From Sclerotiophoma versabilis (taxonomy: Eukaryota > Ascomycota > Dothideomycetes > Pleosporales > Didymellaceae), in the NCBI GenBank assembly GCA_012274445.1, contig JAAROD010000058.1:1426001-1490000 (forward strand): a stretch of 64,000 nt of DNA, in the 5' to 3' direction. Made by a program: the position numbers and the translations under genes. Under the pieces are notes generated by a model. The model was not told the origin of the DNA, did no database searches, and saw nothing but the letters and a program-made list of their open reading frames with translations. Shown here in pieces: positions 44,923 to 57,300 of the stretch; position 1 is the first letter of the stretch, and each line of letters starts with the position of its first letter.

Positions 44923-46278
44923 GTTGATTGATTGTTGTTCGTGTGCAAAAGTTCTGATTGTTGGAAAAGATGTCGTCTTGGGACCCCACGTGCACGCCTT
45001 TCCAAGACGTTAGCGACAAGCGGAGGGCGTGCACGTTAGCCGCTTCCGCGGTTGGTGAGCACTACGGGACGGTGTCCGAGGACGATGAACATGTATCGAT
45101 ACTTGAAGAGTTGCACTATTGAAGGGAAGAGTTTGCTTATTTGGGGGGTCTCCCTGCTACGTAGCGGTATAAACCCGAATTCATGGGAGGTACTTAGCCT
45201 TGGTTTGCAGACCGCATGCATTTTGATAGTCTCCGAGGCTGCAACGATTACTTTATGTTAGGCCCGTAAAACACGCAAACTGCTGGTCCATGTTGTCTCC
45301 TGTAACTGTGATGCAGAAATAGGGTTTGAGGCAAAATCCTATTTCTGGTTACGGGTTCACGAGCGTTAGCGGACGAAAGCTCGACCTCAAAGTCTGCTCG
45401 ATTGTAAAGCGATTTTGGGAGGAGGAAGATGTGCGACTGTTGAGCCCATCTTTGATCTGAAGATGTCTCCAGCAGACTCGGTGCTCGGCCGACGCGCAGC
45501 CTTCTGGAAGCATAGCCTGCAGAAGATAGTTGGGCGAAGGGTGATTGGACGAAGGAAGACTCGCTAGAAACGGTGGAAGGAGGTTCCTGAGGGCGAAAGC
45601 GGGTCAGCAGGTAGCCGCTGCAGGCACACGGCGATCTGCCTGCGAACGCGAGTAGTGGGACAATAAAGTTGGTTCTTGACAGCTTCACGATGGCGCGCTT
45701 GCATGGATGAAGCCTGGAACAGGACGCAAGCAAGGCTGTGGTTGGCTCTGGCGGGGAAAAAGAGGTGGTAGCGTGTGGCTGTGCGTTCTACAGCTCTACA
45801 GGGCTCCGTGGCAGTGGGGGGGTTGGCACTGTCCAAGTGTGACGTTGAACGGCTCGAGCGAATGCCCAACGACTGTCAGGTTTCAAGCTCTTTCATGACC
45901 ACGTGCGCGCTGCGTTTTGACAGTGACAGTTCTCCCGTGACTCCGCAGGACGCCCCCTTGGAAAGCCGTGGAAAGACGGAAGGCCATCCAGGCACCTGCC
46001 ACATTCGTTGAGCGCTCCCAGGCGCGCGCCGAGGCTGATTCTGAGCACTTGCCCCGAGATCACAGCCACAGCTCAGCTTGCAAACCGTATCGCATACCAC
46101 GAGTCTGACAAACGCTCGGCGAACCTCCTTCTTGCCCAGCTTGCCTAATACGCAGCCCTCTGGACGCGGCCCGCTCTCCGGGAACCGGCATCTTCAGACG
46201 CGCATCGCGCACAACCTGAGCTTCGCGCCTGCTCTGTAAGGCTATCACTGCCACCCGCACGCAGATTCTACGACTGCC
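44923..46278. promoter_or_regulatory. Divergent promoter region (MOSC protein / patatin-like protein)
   Basis: About 1.36 kb between divergent genes. The longest frame (45248-45733 on minus, 161 codons) has no recognisable domain and no obvious splice partners. No repeat or TATA box stands out. Confidence 0.45.
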
Positions 46279-48267
46279 ATGGCGAATACACACATCCGGC
46301 GGAAAGACACGACAAAGGGGCCGCCTCTGCGCATTCTATCACTCGGTACGTCATTTAGTCTCTCATGGGCCGCCACGCGCAACCGCTGACAAAGGTCCCA
46401 GATGGCGGAGGCGTGCGGGGGTACTCGATGCTCATCATCCTCCAGGAACTGATGCACAGGACATTTGTCGAGACCGAAGGCAGGGCGCCAAAGCGCCATG
46501 AAGTGCCGAAACCATGCGAGCACTTCGACCTGATTGCAGGCACCGGCACTGGTGGGCTGATTGCGATCATGCTTGGGCGGCTGAGGATGGACGTCGAGAC
46601 CTGCAAAGACGTGTATGTGCGCATGACGAGGAAGGTCTTTGAGACAGACAAGACATTCGCCGGCATTCCCTACCGCTCGACCCTGTTCAAGGCATCGAAA
46701 CTGGAGGAGGCCATCATGGAGTGTGTACGCGAACACACCATCTACGACGACGAAGGCAACGACAACCGCGACGGACTTGCATCCTCGGCAGACCTCAGCT
46801 CCCCAATGACACCGGGCAGCGCACTGCAGCAAAGCCGTGTGAACCGAAGCGCCAGCAACGCCAGTAGATACAGCCAGATTGGCATGACGCCGGTCAATAT
46901 GCGCATAGCCGCCATGAAGTGGGGCAACCCGCATGCGCTGCTGTACGACAATCGTGAGGAGCGAACCAAAACGTGAGTGAAATCGTACTCCAATTGGACG
47001 TTGTGTGCTGACATGGATCAGGGCTGTCACTGCTGTCTACAAAGGCACGAAGAAAGCCGGCACTGGCCAGGTCTGGCTTCGATCCTACGACTCGCGCAAA
47101 GAGCCTGCCGTAGCACCAAACGCAACCATCTGGCAAGCCGGACGAGCAACAGCCGCGACCGCCCTTGCATTCAAGCCCATCCAGATTGGTCAATCAGTCT
47201 TTTTGGACGAAGGATCAGGCAAATACAACCCTGCGCCCATGGTGCTCGATGAAGCCGTGTGCAACGAATGGCCTGGCCGCGAAATTGGTGTATTCATCAG
47301 CATCGGCACAGGCAAGCGCCCTGATGGAACGAACAATCAAGAACATCTGTGGTGGGAAGGCTTCGTCTCGGGTGGTATTGGCGATTTCGCCGAGGCACGA
47401 CGCAGACTCATTGCGAAGATTGAAGGTTGCGAGAAGACTCACAAGGAGATGAAGGACCATCTTGCGAAGCGTCAAGTCAACCCAGAGCACTATTACCGGT
47501 TCAATGTCAATGTTGGCGTCGGCGAGTTTGGCATGAACGAGTGGAACGCTTTGTCCGAGATCAGCACAAACACACGCATGTACTTGGCCGAGAAAGAGGT
47601 GCAGACCATGTCCCTTGACGCCGCTGCAAAGATCGCCCGCATCCACCGCGCAAAGTTGCGCTGGGAGCGTGCAGAAAAGAGTCAGAATCCCCTGTCGGCG
47701 GCGCCTTCACCACCACCCAACAAACCGCTCCCAACCGTCCCGGATCCTATTGGCTTTGCAGTAGAGCTCCCAGCCGAAGAGCTGACGCCTGAATACATGG
47801 CAACAATGCAACAATCCGACCTCCGTCCTGCTCCCCTACAACCTCACCGACCGCAACACTCAGATAACGACAAATACCTCGTAGTCTCCTCGGACGAATT
47901 TCCACAACCCGTAGGGAACATGAATGACATGCAACCACGGCACTCTGGCGAATTGGTGTCACCGAGGCGAACGTCAGATGACCAGTATTCAGCTGATCGT
48001 CCGTACTCATACGCAAGCTCCCCAAGGATGAGTTTTGAGCCACCACCACGACCACCCAAGACACCATTGAACGACGGCAAGGTACCGCCGCCGCTATCTG
48101 GACACCCGGCATTCAGAGTGTCGCCAGTGTCACCCGTACATAGGACGTCACCACCACCTGGTACGGGGTTTTCGCGACCGCCCCCAGGTGCACCGTTGCC
48201 ATACCCTGATGATGACGGCCCACCGCCGGTTGTTAACAAGGCAAGCAAACCGGACTACATGCGATAG
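46279..48267 (+). CDS. Patatin-like protein lacking the catalytic serine
   Basis: Three exons, join(46279..46345, 46402..46972, 47022..48267), 627 residues. The first exon gives MANTHIRRKDTTKGPPLRIL. Splicing restores the oxyanion loop LDGGGVRGYSM (about 22-32). The nucleophile elbow, normally G-T-S-T-G, reads FDLIAGTGTGGLIAIMLG: the Ser position is Gly (codon GGC). The usual D-G-G/A of the catalytic Asp reads LDEGSGKYNPAP. The rest of the patatin fold is intact (YRSTLFKASKLEEAI, AVTAVYKGTKKAG, IGVFISIGTGKRPDG). Residues 425-627 are a disordered Pro-rich tail with PPPRPPK-like SH3-ligand motifs. The domain therefore probably lacks lipase activity and may act as a lipid-binding or scaffold protein. 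The Thr next to the Gly could be checked as a substitute nucleophile. Confidence 0.9.
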
Positions 48268-48958
48268 TGTTACTATGTCAGCATATGTGTGAACGTGGAT
48301 GAAGTTATAGACGTTGATAAGAAGAGATGGTGTAATGACGATAATGACTATGTTCTCTAGGCATTTGTGGATATCCTTATGAGGAGTTTGTGTTATTTTG
48401 CATGGCAGGATTGAAGTTTTTTGTACTTTAGATACCCTTTCGAATTGTATGAATGAACTGCCTGTACAAAGCATGCTACAGACTTGAAGCGCACTCTGGT
48501 GTGGTAAATTCGCAGTGAACGTGTTCACACAGCGTACATCTCGTCACGCTATCAGGTGTTGGGTCGTGTCAGTCTACCGGCGGGTATCATTAGCCTTACA
48601 CGATAATTACTCGATAGTCTCAGGTGTGGAAACACCAAACAACCACCGCAGCCTCTCAGAAGCGTCCGAGCTTACCTGATAGATATCGATTGCTCAGGTG
48701 TAGAAACACGACTATCTCCGCTTTTGGTATGCAACTTCGGAAAGAGCAGGTAATCGGCGGTCGCCGACACTGTTTCGGGGTATCTTGAAGAAGTTGCGCG
48801 ATTGTTAGGTCCTTGGGCGAGGGTGGGGTAAAGATATGTTAAATGAGGGCGCCCCGCGGTTTGCTCGTGTGTTGAATTCACACTCTCTGCGACCCTCGGT
48901 TGAAATCCAAACCTTAGGTATTGACACTTCAATCACTACTTCTCAGACATAGCCCATC
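48268..48958. other. Intergenic region
   Basis: About 690 bases between two plus-strand genes. Two similar segments, TCAGGTGTGGAAACACCA at about 48619 and TCAGGTGTAGAAACACGA at about 48695, suggest a short direct repeat in the allantoicase promoter; its meaning is unknown. Confidence 0.5.
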
Positions 48959-50060
48959 ATGGCAGCCACACCAGCCAAGTTCATTCCCGCCGACCAGATC
49001 GACTCGACCTTCAAGTCGAACTACACTGGTATGCTCTTTCCCTACACTGGCTGCGCCCCAACGCCTTATGTGTACTCTTACTAACAAGGCCACAGACCTC
49101 ATCTCCGCCCCCCTCGGCTCTAAGATCGTTGCCTTCAGCGACGAATGGTTCGCCGCAGCCGAAAACCTCATCACCAAGACCGCCCCCATTTCTCGCCCGG
49201 GAGTCTTTGTACACTCCGGCGCTTGGTACGATGGCTGGGAGACGCGCCGCCACAACACCGAGCCCGCTGACTGGGTGATCATCCGCCTAGGCACAGCATC
49301 CGGCAAGGTAGCAGGTGTAGAAATCGACACCGCCTTCTTCAATGGCAACCACGCACCCGAGATCGCGGTAGAAGGCGCCTTCGCCTCCTCAGACGACGAG
49401 GTCAAGGCCGCAGGGTACAGCGGGTGGACCACGATTCTCTCCAAGCAGGAGTGTGGACCCAGCCAGCGGCACGGGTGGCTGCTCGATCAACCCACCGAGG
49501 AAGCGTACACGCACGTGCGTCTGCTGATGTACCCTGACGGCGGTATCGCGCGCTTCAGACTCTACGGCAACGCAGTCCCTGTGTTTCCATCCGACACAAG
49601 CGCCGTCTTTGAGCTCAGCGCAACCGTCATGGGCGGCGTGGCCACCGCCTGCAGCGACCAGCACTTTGGCACAAAGGACAACCTGCTTCTCCCGGGGCGC
49701 GGGAAGGACATGGGCGATGGGTGGGAGACGAAGCGCACGCGCGGCGAGCACGTCGACTGGACGATTGTGCGGCTCGGCGCGGCGGGAGAAATCGACCACG
49801 TTGTCATCGACACGGCGCACTTCCGCGGCAACTTCCCGCAGAAGGTGCAGGTCTTTGCTGGCTCCTTCGACGCGGATCCCGAGCACGACGACGCCAAGTG
49901 GACGGAGGTACTCAGCCCGCAGAAGAGCGGCCCGGATGTTGAGACGACGTACAAGGAGGAGCTGAGCAATGTGCAGGGGAAGAAGTACACACATGCCAAG
50001 CTAGTCATCATTCCTGACGGCGGTGTCAAGCGATTCCGCATTTTCGGCAAGAGAATCTGA
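48959..50060 (+). CDS. DAL2: Allantoicase
   Basis: Two exons, join(48959..49028, 49096..50060), 344 residues. The protein is built of two homologous halves, each an allantoicase repeat. Half 1: VAFSDEWFAAAENL, then GWETRRHN, DWVIIRLG and EIDTAFFNGNHAP. Half 2: CSDQHFGTKDNLL, then GWETKRTR, DWTIVRLG and VIDTAHFRGNFPQ. Each half ends in PDGG(I/V)xRFRxxG. The enzyme hydrolyses allantoate to ureidoglycolate and urea in purine degradation, letting the fungus use allantoin as nitrogen source. Length (about 340) is normal. Exon 1 is 70 bases, and the acceptor CCACAG gives YTDLISAPLGSKIV. Nitrogen-controlled expression is expected from the family but no GATA site was assigned. Confidence 0.95.
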
Positions 50061-50854
50061 GCGGCAGAGCAAGCGAGTACACGAGCGAGTACGCGTGAGT
50101 GAGTACAAGACCATGACGCGTATGATATAAACGACACCTAGACAAAATAAAAATAAAAATAAAACATGATACACCTCCAATTTCTAAACTCACAACCACT
50201 ATACTCAAGACTTGTCCTACTCGCACGTGCAACTTACACACAGCCGGTATGAAGGAGCAGCCTGAACGCTCGAACTCGGACTCCCATATAACAACCCCTC
50301 TCTCTTCATGCGATCAAAAAAAAAAACCCCTCGGCCATCACACATGTATATGCACAATTTTTGATAATCTTTCACTTGTCGCTGTACACACTCTCTGCGT
50401 GGCGAATTATAAGCTGCTCGGGCGATATGTTGGCCCGTGAGAAAAGTGGGGTGGAGAGGCAATGGGTTGTGTGTGGGTATGTTTGATTGGGAAAATATGT
50501 GCAGATGCGCAGAGAATGGGTATGCAAATTGAGTGGGGAACGCTGATGCGTCGTTCCACATTCATGTCCATATCTATCTATCTATCTATATCCATATCCA
50601 TATCCATATCCATATCCAATATCCAATATCCATATCCAATATGCAAAGCTCCCTCCGTTATGATGCAAAGCGCTCGAATCCAAGTTGACTTCGGCTCACT
50701 TCCACTTCTACAACTGGCTGGGATGAAGACTGATCTTTTCACCAACGGGGCCTGCGCCGCGGTGTAGGTCTGCTCCTGATCCAGCGCGAGTGGAAGAATC
50801 TGCAGCGCAACCTTGTGTCAGCAAAGTCACGTTGGACGTGTCGGGTGAAGGTCT
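50061..50854. other. Intergenic region (convergent 3' ends) with microsatellite
   Basis: About 790 bases between convergent allantoicase and ankyrin/DIL genes. It contains a TATC/ATATCC microsatellite at about 50569-50643. No gene is supported. Confidence 0.5.
50569..50643 (+). repeat. Compound microsatellite (TATC)n then (ATATCC)n
   Basis: A run of TATC units passes into ATATCC hexamers with two shorter interruptions (CAATATCC). It is intergenic. Confidence 0.85.
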
Positions 50855-53397
50855 TCACCCGTAGCTTGGGTCGTTCCACTGGCTGTCCTCGTAGAAATTG
50901 CCGTTTTTGTTTCCTCCACTAAACTCCAGTTTCGCCATGAACTCCGGTGGCACGGTCGGTATGTACTTCCTCTCACGCTCCCTGTTGACGCCACCAAAGC
51001 CGGCACCGTAGCTGATGAGCATGTCGGTCGAAGTGGGTAGGGTAAAGGGAAGCATGTATGATGGATCAAGAAGAAGCTCGCTCGGGGCATCGTCTTCTTC
51101 TCTTTCTAGCTCTGCTGAAACTCGTGACGGTGCTGGTGATGGCGCGGGCGCGAGCTGCGCTCCCGAGGCTGGCTTGACGGGTGTTGTTGGTTCCGCGTCA
51201 GCGCCCTTTCGCTGTGGGTTCGGCGACTTTGCTCTCGTCTTACGTTCTGCTGCGGCTTGTTGTAGGTGGACGATGTATTTTGACGCGCTCTTTGGCAAAC
51301 CCTTTTCTCCTACTTCCGGTCTGTAGTATTTCGCAGTGTGCAGAAGCTGTTGTGGCGATAATCTCGTCAGCTGTTGTATTGTGCCAACGAGCGACTCCAG
51401 ATCTTCTCCGATGGATGTGAAGCACTGCAGCCATTGCAGCAGCTGGATGAGCGGCTCAATGTGTTTTCGGGTCGACTCGACAGTGTTGTCCCCCGTCGAG
51501 GTCATCGACCCATTCTCGTAGTGCTCGGGTTGCCGGTTGTTGGAGCGTGCCCAGTCTTCCAGCGTAGATACATTCATGCGGATCTGCATAGCCTTCGTTC
51601 GCGCAAGGTACTTTCGGTTCGACATGATGCGATTGAACATCTCTGTAGAAAGCCAGTATATCAGCTGCGACAGCACTTGAGCAGTGATGACTGAGTGAAC
51701 GTCGTACAGATCCAGGACGAAGAGAGTAGAGGAGAGGAGAGAGGTGATGTTGCGGGGCGACGGCTTCGCTCTAGCCTTTGGTGATGGAGGTCGAAATCGC
51801 TTCTCGAGAGGTTCTAGTGGTTTCGCTTTCGGTTTCGAGCGGAAGATCTTCCATTCGTGTTGGAACTGCACGTCCTCGAAGCCTGGCATAGGTTCGTGCT
51901 CGAGCATGGATGAATCCAGGTTCTTATCCATTCTTCGCTCCGCATCCCGTATAATCAAGATGAAAATCTCGTTGATGAGCTCTGCCATCTGTAGCTGGAA
52001 CTCAGTGGCGGCCACGGCAAGCCCTGCGTCCTTTTTCATGTAATGTAACAGCAAGGTAGCGTTGGACATCCAAAAAGCTAGTACTGTCATGTCCCATTGA
52101 TGTTTCTCTACCACATCGTTAATTTTGCTCATGGCCGACACAAGGAGCGTCTCCAGCAGATCTGCGTTGGCGTGGTAGTGGGCGTATCGGGCAGCGAGGA
52201 AAAGTATGTTTGCAGGAACCGGCTTCTGCGATGGCGATCGCTGGGGCGTCATGTTTGTGATGATTATGTCGAGGATACGCTCAAGCTCGCTTTCTTGGAA
52301 GACAAACATTTGGTCATTGAGGCATCTGTCCCATATGAATTCTTGGCCTTCATCAGGCTCTTCAGGAGACTACTTGTGTCAGTGCTTGCCGGAGGTATGA
52401 CCAAACGCAGACAACATACCTCTGGCTGTTCGTCCAGGCCAAGGTTGCCGATGTCGACCTCGAGGTTGAAAGCGCTTTCCATCATCATTCGGCGCTTCAT
52501 GTCGTTTTCCTGCATCTCTTGCTCGAACCGGTCGTTGTCCAGGCCTGAGTTGTAGAAGTCGTCGACGCCTGCATTACCGATGGCGTACCCGCTCTCGTGC
52601 AAGTAGTCTGAGATCTCGCTGTTGGGCTCGACGAAATCGAAAGCTGTCCTACCGCCCGAAGATTTGACGTCGGTCGAGGCACCATGGTCCAGCAGCAGTT
52701 TGACTATGCCCTTGTGCCTGTTGGTCATGGCCCACATGAGCGGCGTCCAGCGGTTCTTGTCTTGTATGTCGACTCTGGCGCCCTCCTCGATCAAGACGCG
52801 TGCGACGTCTTCATGGCCGAAACAGCTCGCGTAGACCAGCGGCGGGGTTCCCTCGGAGTCTACACCGTCGATGTTGATGTAGTCCCTGGCCTTCCCTTCC
52901 AACAGGCGCTTGACCCGCTCGAGCTCGCCGTTGGAAGTGGCGAGGGTGAAGAGACCCTGGAGGGCCTGCCTCTTCTCCTGGTGGGACAGCTTGTCGTCGG
53001 CGACGACCTTGGCTTCGTCGCCGGCATTGTCGTTCTTCAGGCGGGCCTGGTGTGCGAGCATCTGCACGAGGCGGCTGTCGCTGTCGTCGAGTTGCTGCAT
53101 GTCCTCGTCGCCGAAGCTGGGGTCGTCGAGGGAGAGGTTGAAGCTGAGGGGCCGGGCGGGCATGGGAGTGGTCAGGAACGACTGGCCTGCAGTCCAAATC
53201 AGCCTTTGGACAGGAGCGCGGCTGCTGCCCGGCTACTCACCCTGCCACGCATCGTACATCTCCGTCTCTTCAGGCATGTATGCGCTCACGGGCCGCCTGT
53301 CGTTGAGCGAGGTGGGCAGGTCCGAGGGCAGCTGGCGCGCGGGTGCTGCGGGCGGGTCGTCGTCCTGGAAGCCATGGTCACGGTCGGTGATGTCCAT
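50855..53397 (-). CDS. Ankyrin-repeat and DIL-domain protein
   Basis: Three exons, complement(join(50855..52369, 52420..53186, 53241..53397)), 812 residues. Exon 1 (MDITDRDHGFQDDDPPAAPA) leads into a Q-rich region; two to three ankyrin repeats follow (about 155-250: GTPPLVYASCFGHEDVARVL, RWTPLMWAMTNRHKGIVKLL, GRTAFDFVEP). After an acidic linker, the C-terminal half (about 320-640) is a DIL (dilute) domain like the cargo-binding tail of class V myosins: ILFLAARYAHYHANADLLE, AFWMSNATLLLHYM, VLDLYDVHSVITAQVLSQLI and LQWLQCFTSIGEDLESL. The tail is Pro/Ser-rich. The combination without a motor head is found in fungi; a cargo adaptor or vesicle-trafficking role is inferred from the domain only. Confidence 0.88.
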
Positions 53398-54057
53398 TGT
53401 GCCACATTGAAGGCCTCGCGGGCGTGCAGGGCAGAGGGCGGTGCCGTGTGCAGCTGTGCGGACAAGGGCTGCCTGGGGCGCGAACGCAGGTGCCTCGCAC
53501 GCGCACTGGAGCCCTCGAGGCTTGCCGGGCGCTCAGGCGGCGGGGCGGGCAGACGGCACGCAGGCTGCGTAATCGGGGGGGGGGGGGGGCTCGCGGACGG
53601 CGGGCGAGGGACGAGGGGTGGGTGCGGCGGCGGCTGCTCTGCGCGCTGGGTGCTGGGCGGGGTGCTGGTGCTGGGTGCTGGTGCTGGTGCTGCGAACGGG
53701 AGCGCGCGTGCGGCGTGTCTGGGGCGAGGGCGGCGGGTGTCTGGGACTCGCACTCTCCTGCGCAGGCTCAGACGTGCAACCTGACGCAGTGCGGGCAACG
53801 CGAGGAGCGAGGTTGTCGCCGATCGCCGCCCAGGGCCGCCCGGCTGCGATTCGCCTGCCGCACCGGCGGGGCGTTTCCGCCGTCCAGCCGCCTGAAGCAG
53901 CCTGGGGCCCGCATCTGCACCAGCGAAGCTTAGCAGCGCAGCCGCGCCGTGGAGCTCGAGCGGCCGGACCTGAGCAGCGCGCCCAGTCAGCATCATCGGT
54001 CCCGCACTTGGTGTCGAGACTGCACCGCGCTGCGAGGCCACGCTCGCTCCCAAAGGC

Positions 54058-54129
<72 letters not shown>

Positions 54130-54346
54130 CCCTGCCCTGCCCTGCGCCCGCGCCCGCGTCCACCGCGATGAATGCTGCAACGCCCGCTAACCCGTGAAGC
54201 GGCCCCCATAGCACTGCACCACACGGCCTGGCTCCAGCACGCCCCGGCGAAGAGCATGCCTTGACCTGCCTCTGTCTGCACCCGTCCCGCGCCCGCGCCC
54301 GCCTCCAGCGCCCAGCCTCCAGCAGCCGCAGCCAGCAGCCAGCGCC
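53398..54346. promoter_or_regulatory. Divergent promoter region with tetranucleotide repeat
   Basis: About 950 bases, very GC-rich, between the divergent ankyrin/DIL and hybrid kinase genes. It contains a 15-G run at 53575-53589 and a perfect (CCTG)17 tract. Many long open frames cross it on both strands; they are repeat- and composition-driven (AGRQ or CLPA runs) and I do not accept them as genes. Confidence 0.6.
54062..54130 (+). repeat. Tetranucleotide microsatellite (CCTG)17
   Basis: About 17 uninterrupted CCTG units, about 220 bases upstream of the hybrid kinase ATG, followed by a few CCCTG pentamers. In frames it reads as CLPA or GRQA repeats. Confidence 0.9.
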
Positions 54347-57300
54347 ATGCCGTTGACCGAAGGGACCTCGCCGCGGGGCGCGCGCTTCGCCAGCATCCTG
54401 GCGCGTCTGTCTGAGCTCCCCAACTACGTCTGGGACGCCGACATCAAGCCATTCCACTCGGTAAGCGTGCTGGACCCCCAGTCCGCCCATCGCGCCCCGC
54501 TCACCTCCTCCAGTCCTACGACAACTGGCACTTCTTCGGCCACCAGAAGGCCTCGCCTGCACACGAAAGACCGCCCTCTCGCGGACGCAGCGCCATCGCC
54601 TCGCCGGCCGCCTCGCACTCGCCCGACTCGCACCGCCCATCAAACGCGCACCGGCACAAATCCTCTGGCAGCGATGCCAGTGCCGCCACCGCCCACACCC
54701 ATCCCACCGCCACCACCCTCCACCGAGACGGTCGGCCCGTCGTATGCCGGGTCTCCAGCCACACCCTGCGACTCGAGCGAGAACACCAGCTGTCCAAGCT
54801 CATCGTCAACAAGTCAGACCCCGCATGCAGACACTTTGTTCGCCCCATCGAGTTCATCAGACTACCCACAAAGCCGGGAGAGGAGCCCCTGGTCGCCAGC
54901 ATCTTCGAGGCCCCGGGCCAAAACTACCTCAAGGATCTCGTCACCTTTGGCCCGAATTGGTACAACTTTACCCAGCGGGACGAATCCTGGCAGTCGTCCA
55001 ACCCTCGCCCCAGCACAGGCGTACCTCTACTCACCTTCTTGGATTTCGCCGTCGGAGCCACGGAATGTTTGGAGATTCTGCACCATGGCCATGAGATGGT
55101 CCACGGTGAACTGCGAGGAGACGCCTTCCACTTCGCCGAGAATGGCCAGGTCAAGATGATCAACTTTGGCAGCGGCGCCAGATCCTTCGAGAACGGGCTC
55201 ACTTCTGCCGGCTGGAACACACTGAGTCGCGAAACCGGAATCGAGCTGAAGCTTGCCTTCATCGCCCCAGAGCAAACAGGTCGCATGCCTGCTGAGCCAG
55301 ACAGTCGAACCGATATCTACAGCCTCGGTATCTTGTTCTACACAATGCTATGCGGCAACACGCCTTTCGATGGTGCTACCGCTTTGGACGTTATGCAGAA
55401 CGTTCTGAGCAAGAGAATCCCCCCCGTTTCCTCTGGCCGCATAGACATCCCTGATGCTTTGTCCATGGTAATCCAACGAATGACCCAACGGAACATTGAA
55501 GAGCGTTACCACTCCACATCAGGCCTCAAATTTGACCTCGTCAGAATTCGCGAGCTTCTATCGGAAGGCGACGTAGAGGGACTGAAAGCATTCAAGATTG
55601 GTACAAAAGACATCAGCTGCTTCTTCAACCTTCCACTCCAGCAAATCGGCCGCGAAAAAGAACGTCAAACTATCATCGATGTCATCCAGCGTGTGTCTCG
55701 ACGCCGACGAGGCGGCGTAAACGTCCTGAACAGCCTAAGTTCGAATTCCTCATTCTCGGACGGGCAATTCAACCTTCAATGCGACGACTTCCTGTCTGAC
55801 ACTTCTAGCTCCCGAGGCTCAGAAAGCCGGTTGAACAGCGTATCCTCCACGACACCCATCTTCCTGGATCAAGCACGCACTCAACGATCGCAAGACAGTG
55901 TAACCCAAACGAGAGACTCCATCGCCGAAGAGAGCCCGAGTATCCGACCACATCTGGTGACAAGTCGAGGCCATTCTAACAATAGTATGGAAGGTTCATC
56001 CTCTTTATCGAGGTCTGCACCGTCAAATGATAGTACAATCATGCGCTCCATGTCTAGTGCCCGAACAGTGAGACGGAAAGGTCGCTGTGAGGTAATTGCT
56101 GTCGGTGGGGCCACTGGTCTCGGCAAGTCACGTCTCGTTCAAAGCATACAGAGTACTGCAAGAAGTCATGGTTATTTTGCATCGGCAAAGTTCGACAAAA
56201 CAAAAAAGGCTCCATTTGACCCCATCTTGAAGGTCATGTCTTCCATGTTTCGACAGGTGTTTAGTGAAGCAGACGTGTCGTCCGACTTTCACAACAGTTT
56301 ACGGAACTTTCTCAAGAACACAGGCGTATGGATGGCATTGCGCAGCTATTTGAATCTACCGGATTGGCTGCTCAGCACAGGTGGAACACCGAAAACTCCC
56401 CAGCAACGCGATATCGACCCTTCAAGGAGAGCATCTTCTCCGGCTCTACATTGCGGAAGTTTCGGACACACTGCTGAGGCATGGCTGCGAAGCGGAGGTG
56501 CATCGAAATCAACCAAGTTCATGAGCGTTTTTATAGATGTGCTACGACTCTTCGCCATGCAGAAACTATGTATATGGACGCTCGAAGACGTACAGAATGC
56601 AGATTCGGAAAGTGCAGGTATGAACTACACCGAAACCAAGCCACAGAGTTGTCAGCACACTGACAAAATCCAGAGCTCATACACCATATCGTTCAAGCCA
56701 AGATTCCGCTTGTACTGATACTGACCTATACTGACGAGGAAGGTGTCCCCCGAGAGCTCCGACCTTCGATGCAGTCAGCCACGAAAGTGCAGCTTCACCC
56801 ATTCACCGAAGCCCAAACTGCCGATTACGTGGCCGAAACACTTCATCGTGATCATCAGTACATCCTGCCTCTAGTCGCAGTCATACAAGAAAAGAGCCGA
56901 GGCAATCTGTTCTACATCCGAGAGATGTTGGACGCGTGCTATCGTAAGCAGTGCGTCTATTATTCTTGGCGAGAGAATAGTTGGCTCTTCGACCTCGATA
57001 AAGTCTTTGAAGTTTTTGAGAGCACCGAGTATGGTTCATCTGTTACTAATGATTTCATCACGAAGCGACTGCTCGAGCTGCCTCCAGACACACGCAAGCT
57101 ATTGGCATGGGCTTCGTTGCTAGGCGGCGCTTTCTCCTATGACTTGGTCTCAAAGCTGTTGAATCCAAAGAATGCACCCGCAGACGCCGACAGATTGCCT
57201 CTCTTTGGAGAAAAAGAGTGCATCGTGACAGCATTGAATGGTGCTCTCAACGCTTACATTCTCATGCCTGCTGAAAGCGAGTCTCGATTTCGCTTCAGCC

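Noticed and set aside
45248..45733. 161-codon minus-strand frame in the gap before the patatin-like gene
   Set aside because: No domain, no matching splice partners, ordinary composition.
53286..54643. Several frames with AGRQ or CLPA repeats
   Set aside because: They are translations of the (CCTG)n repeat and GC-rich promoter; no conserved sequence.
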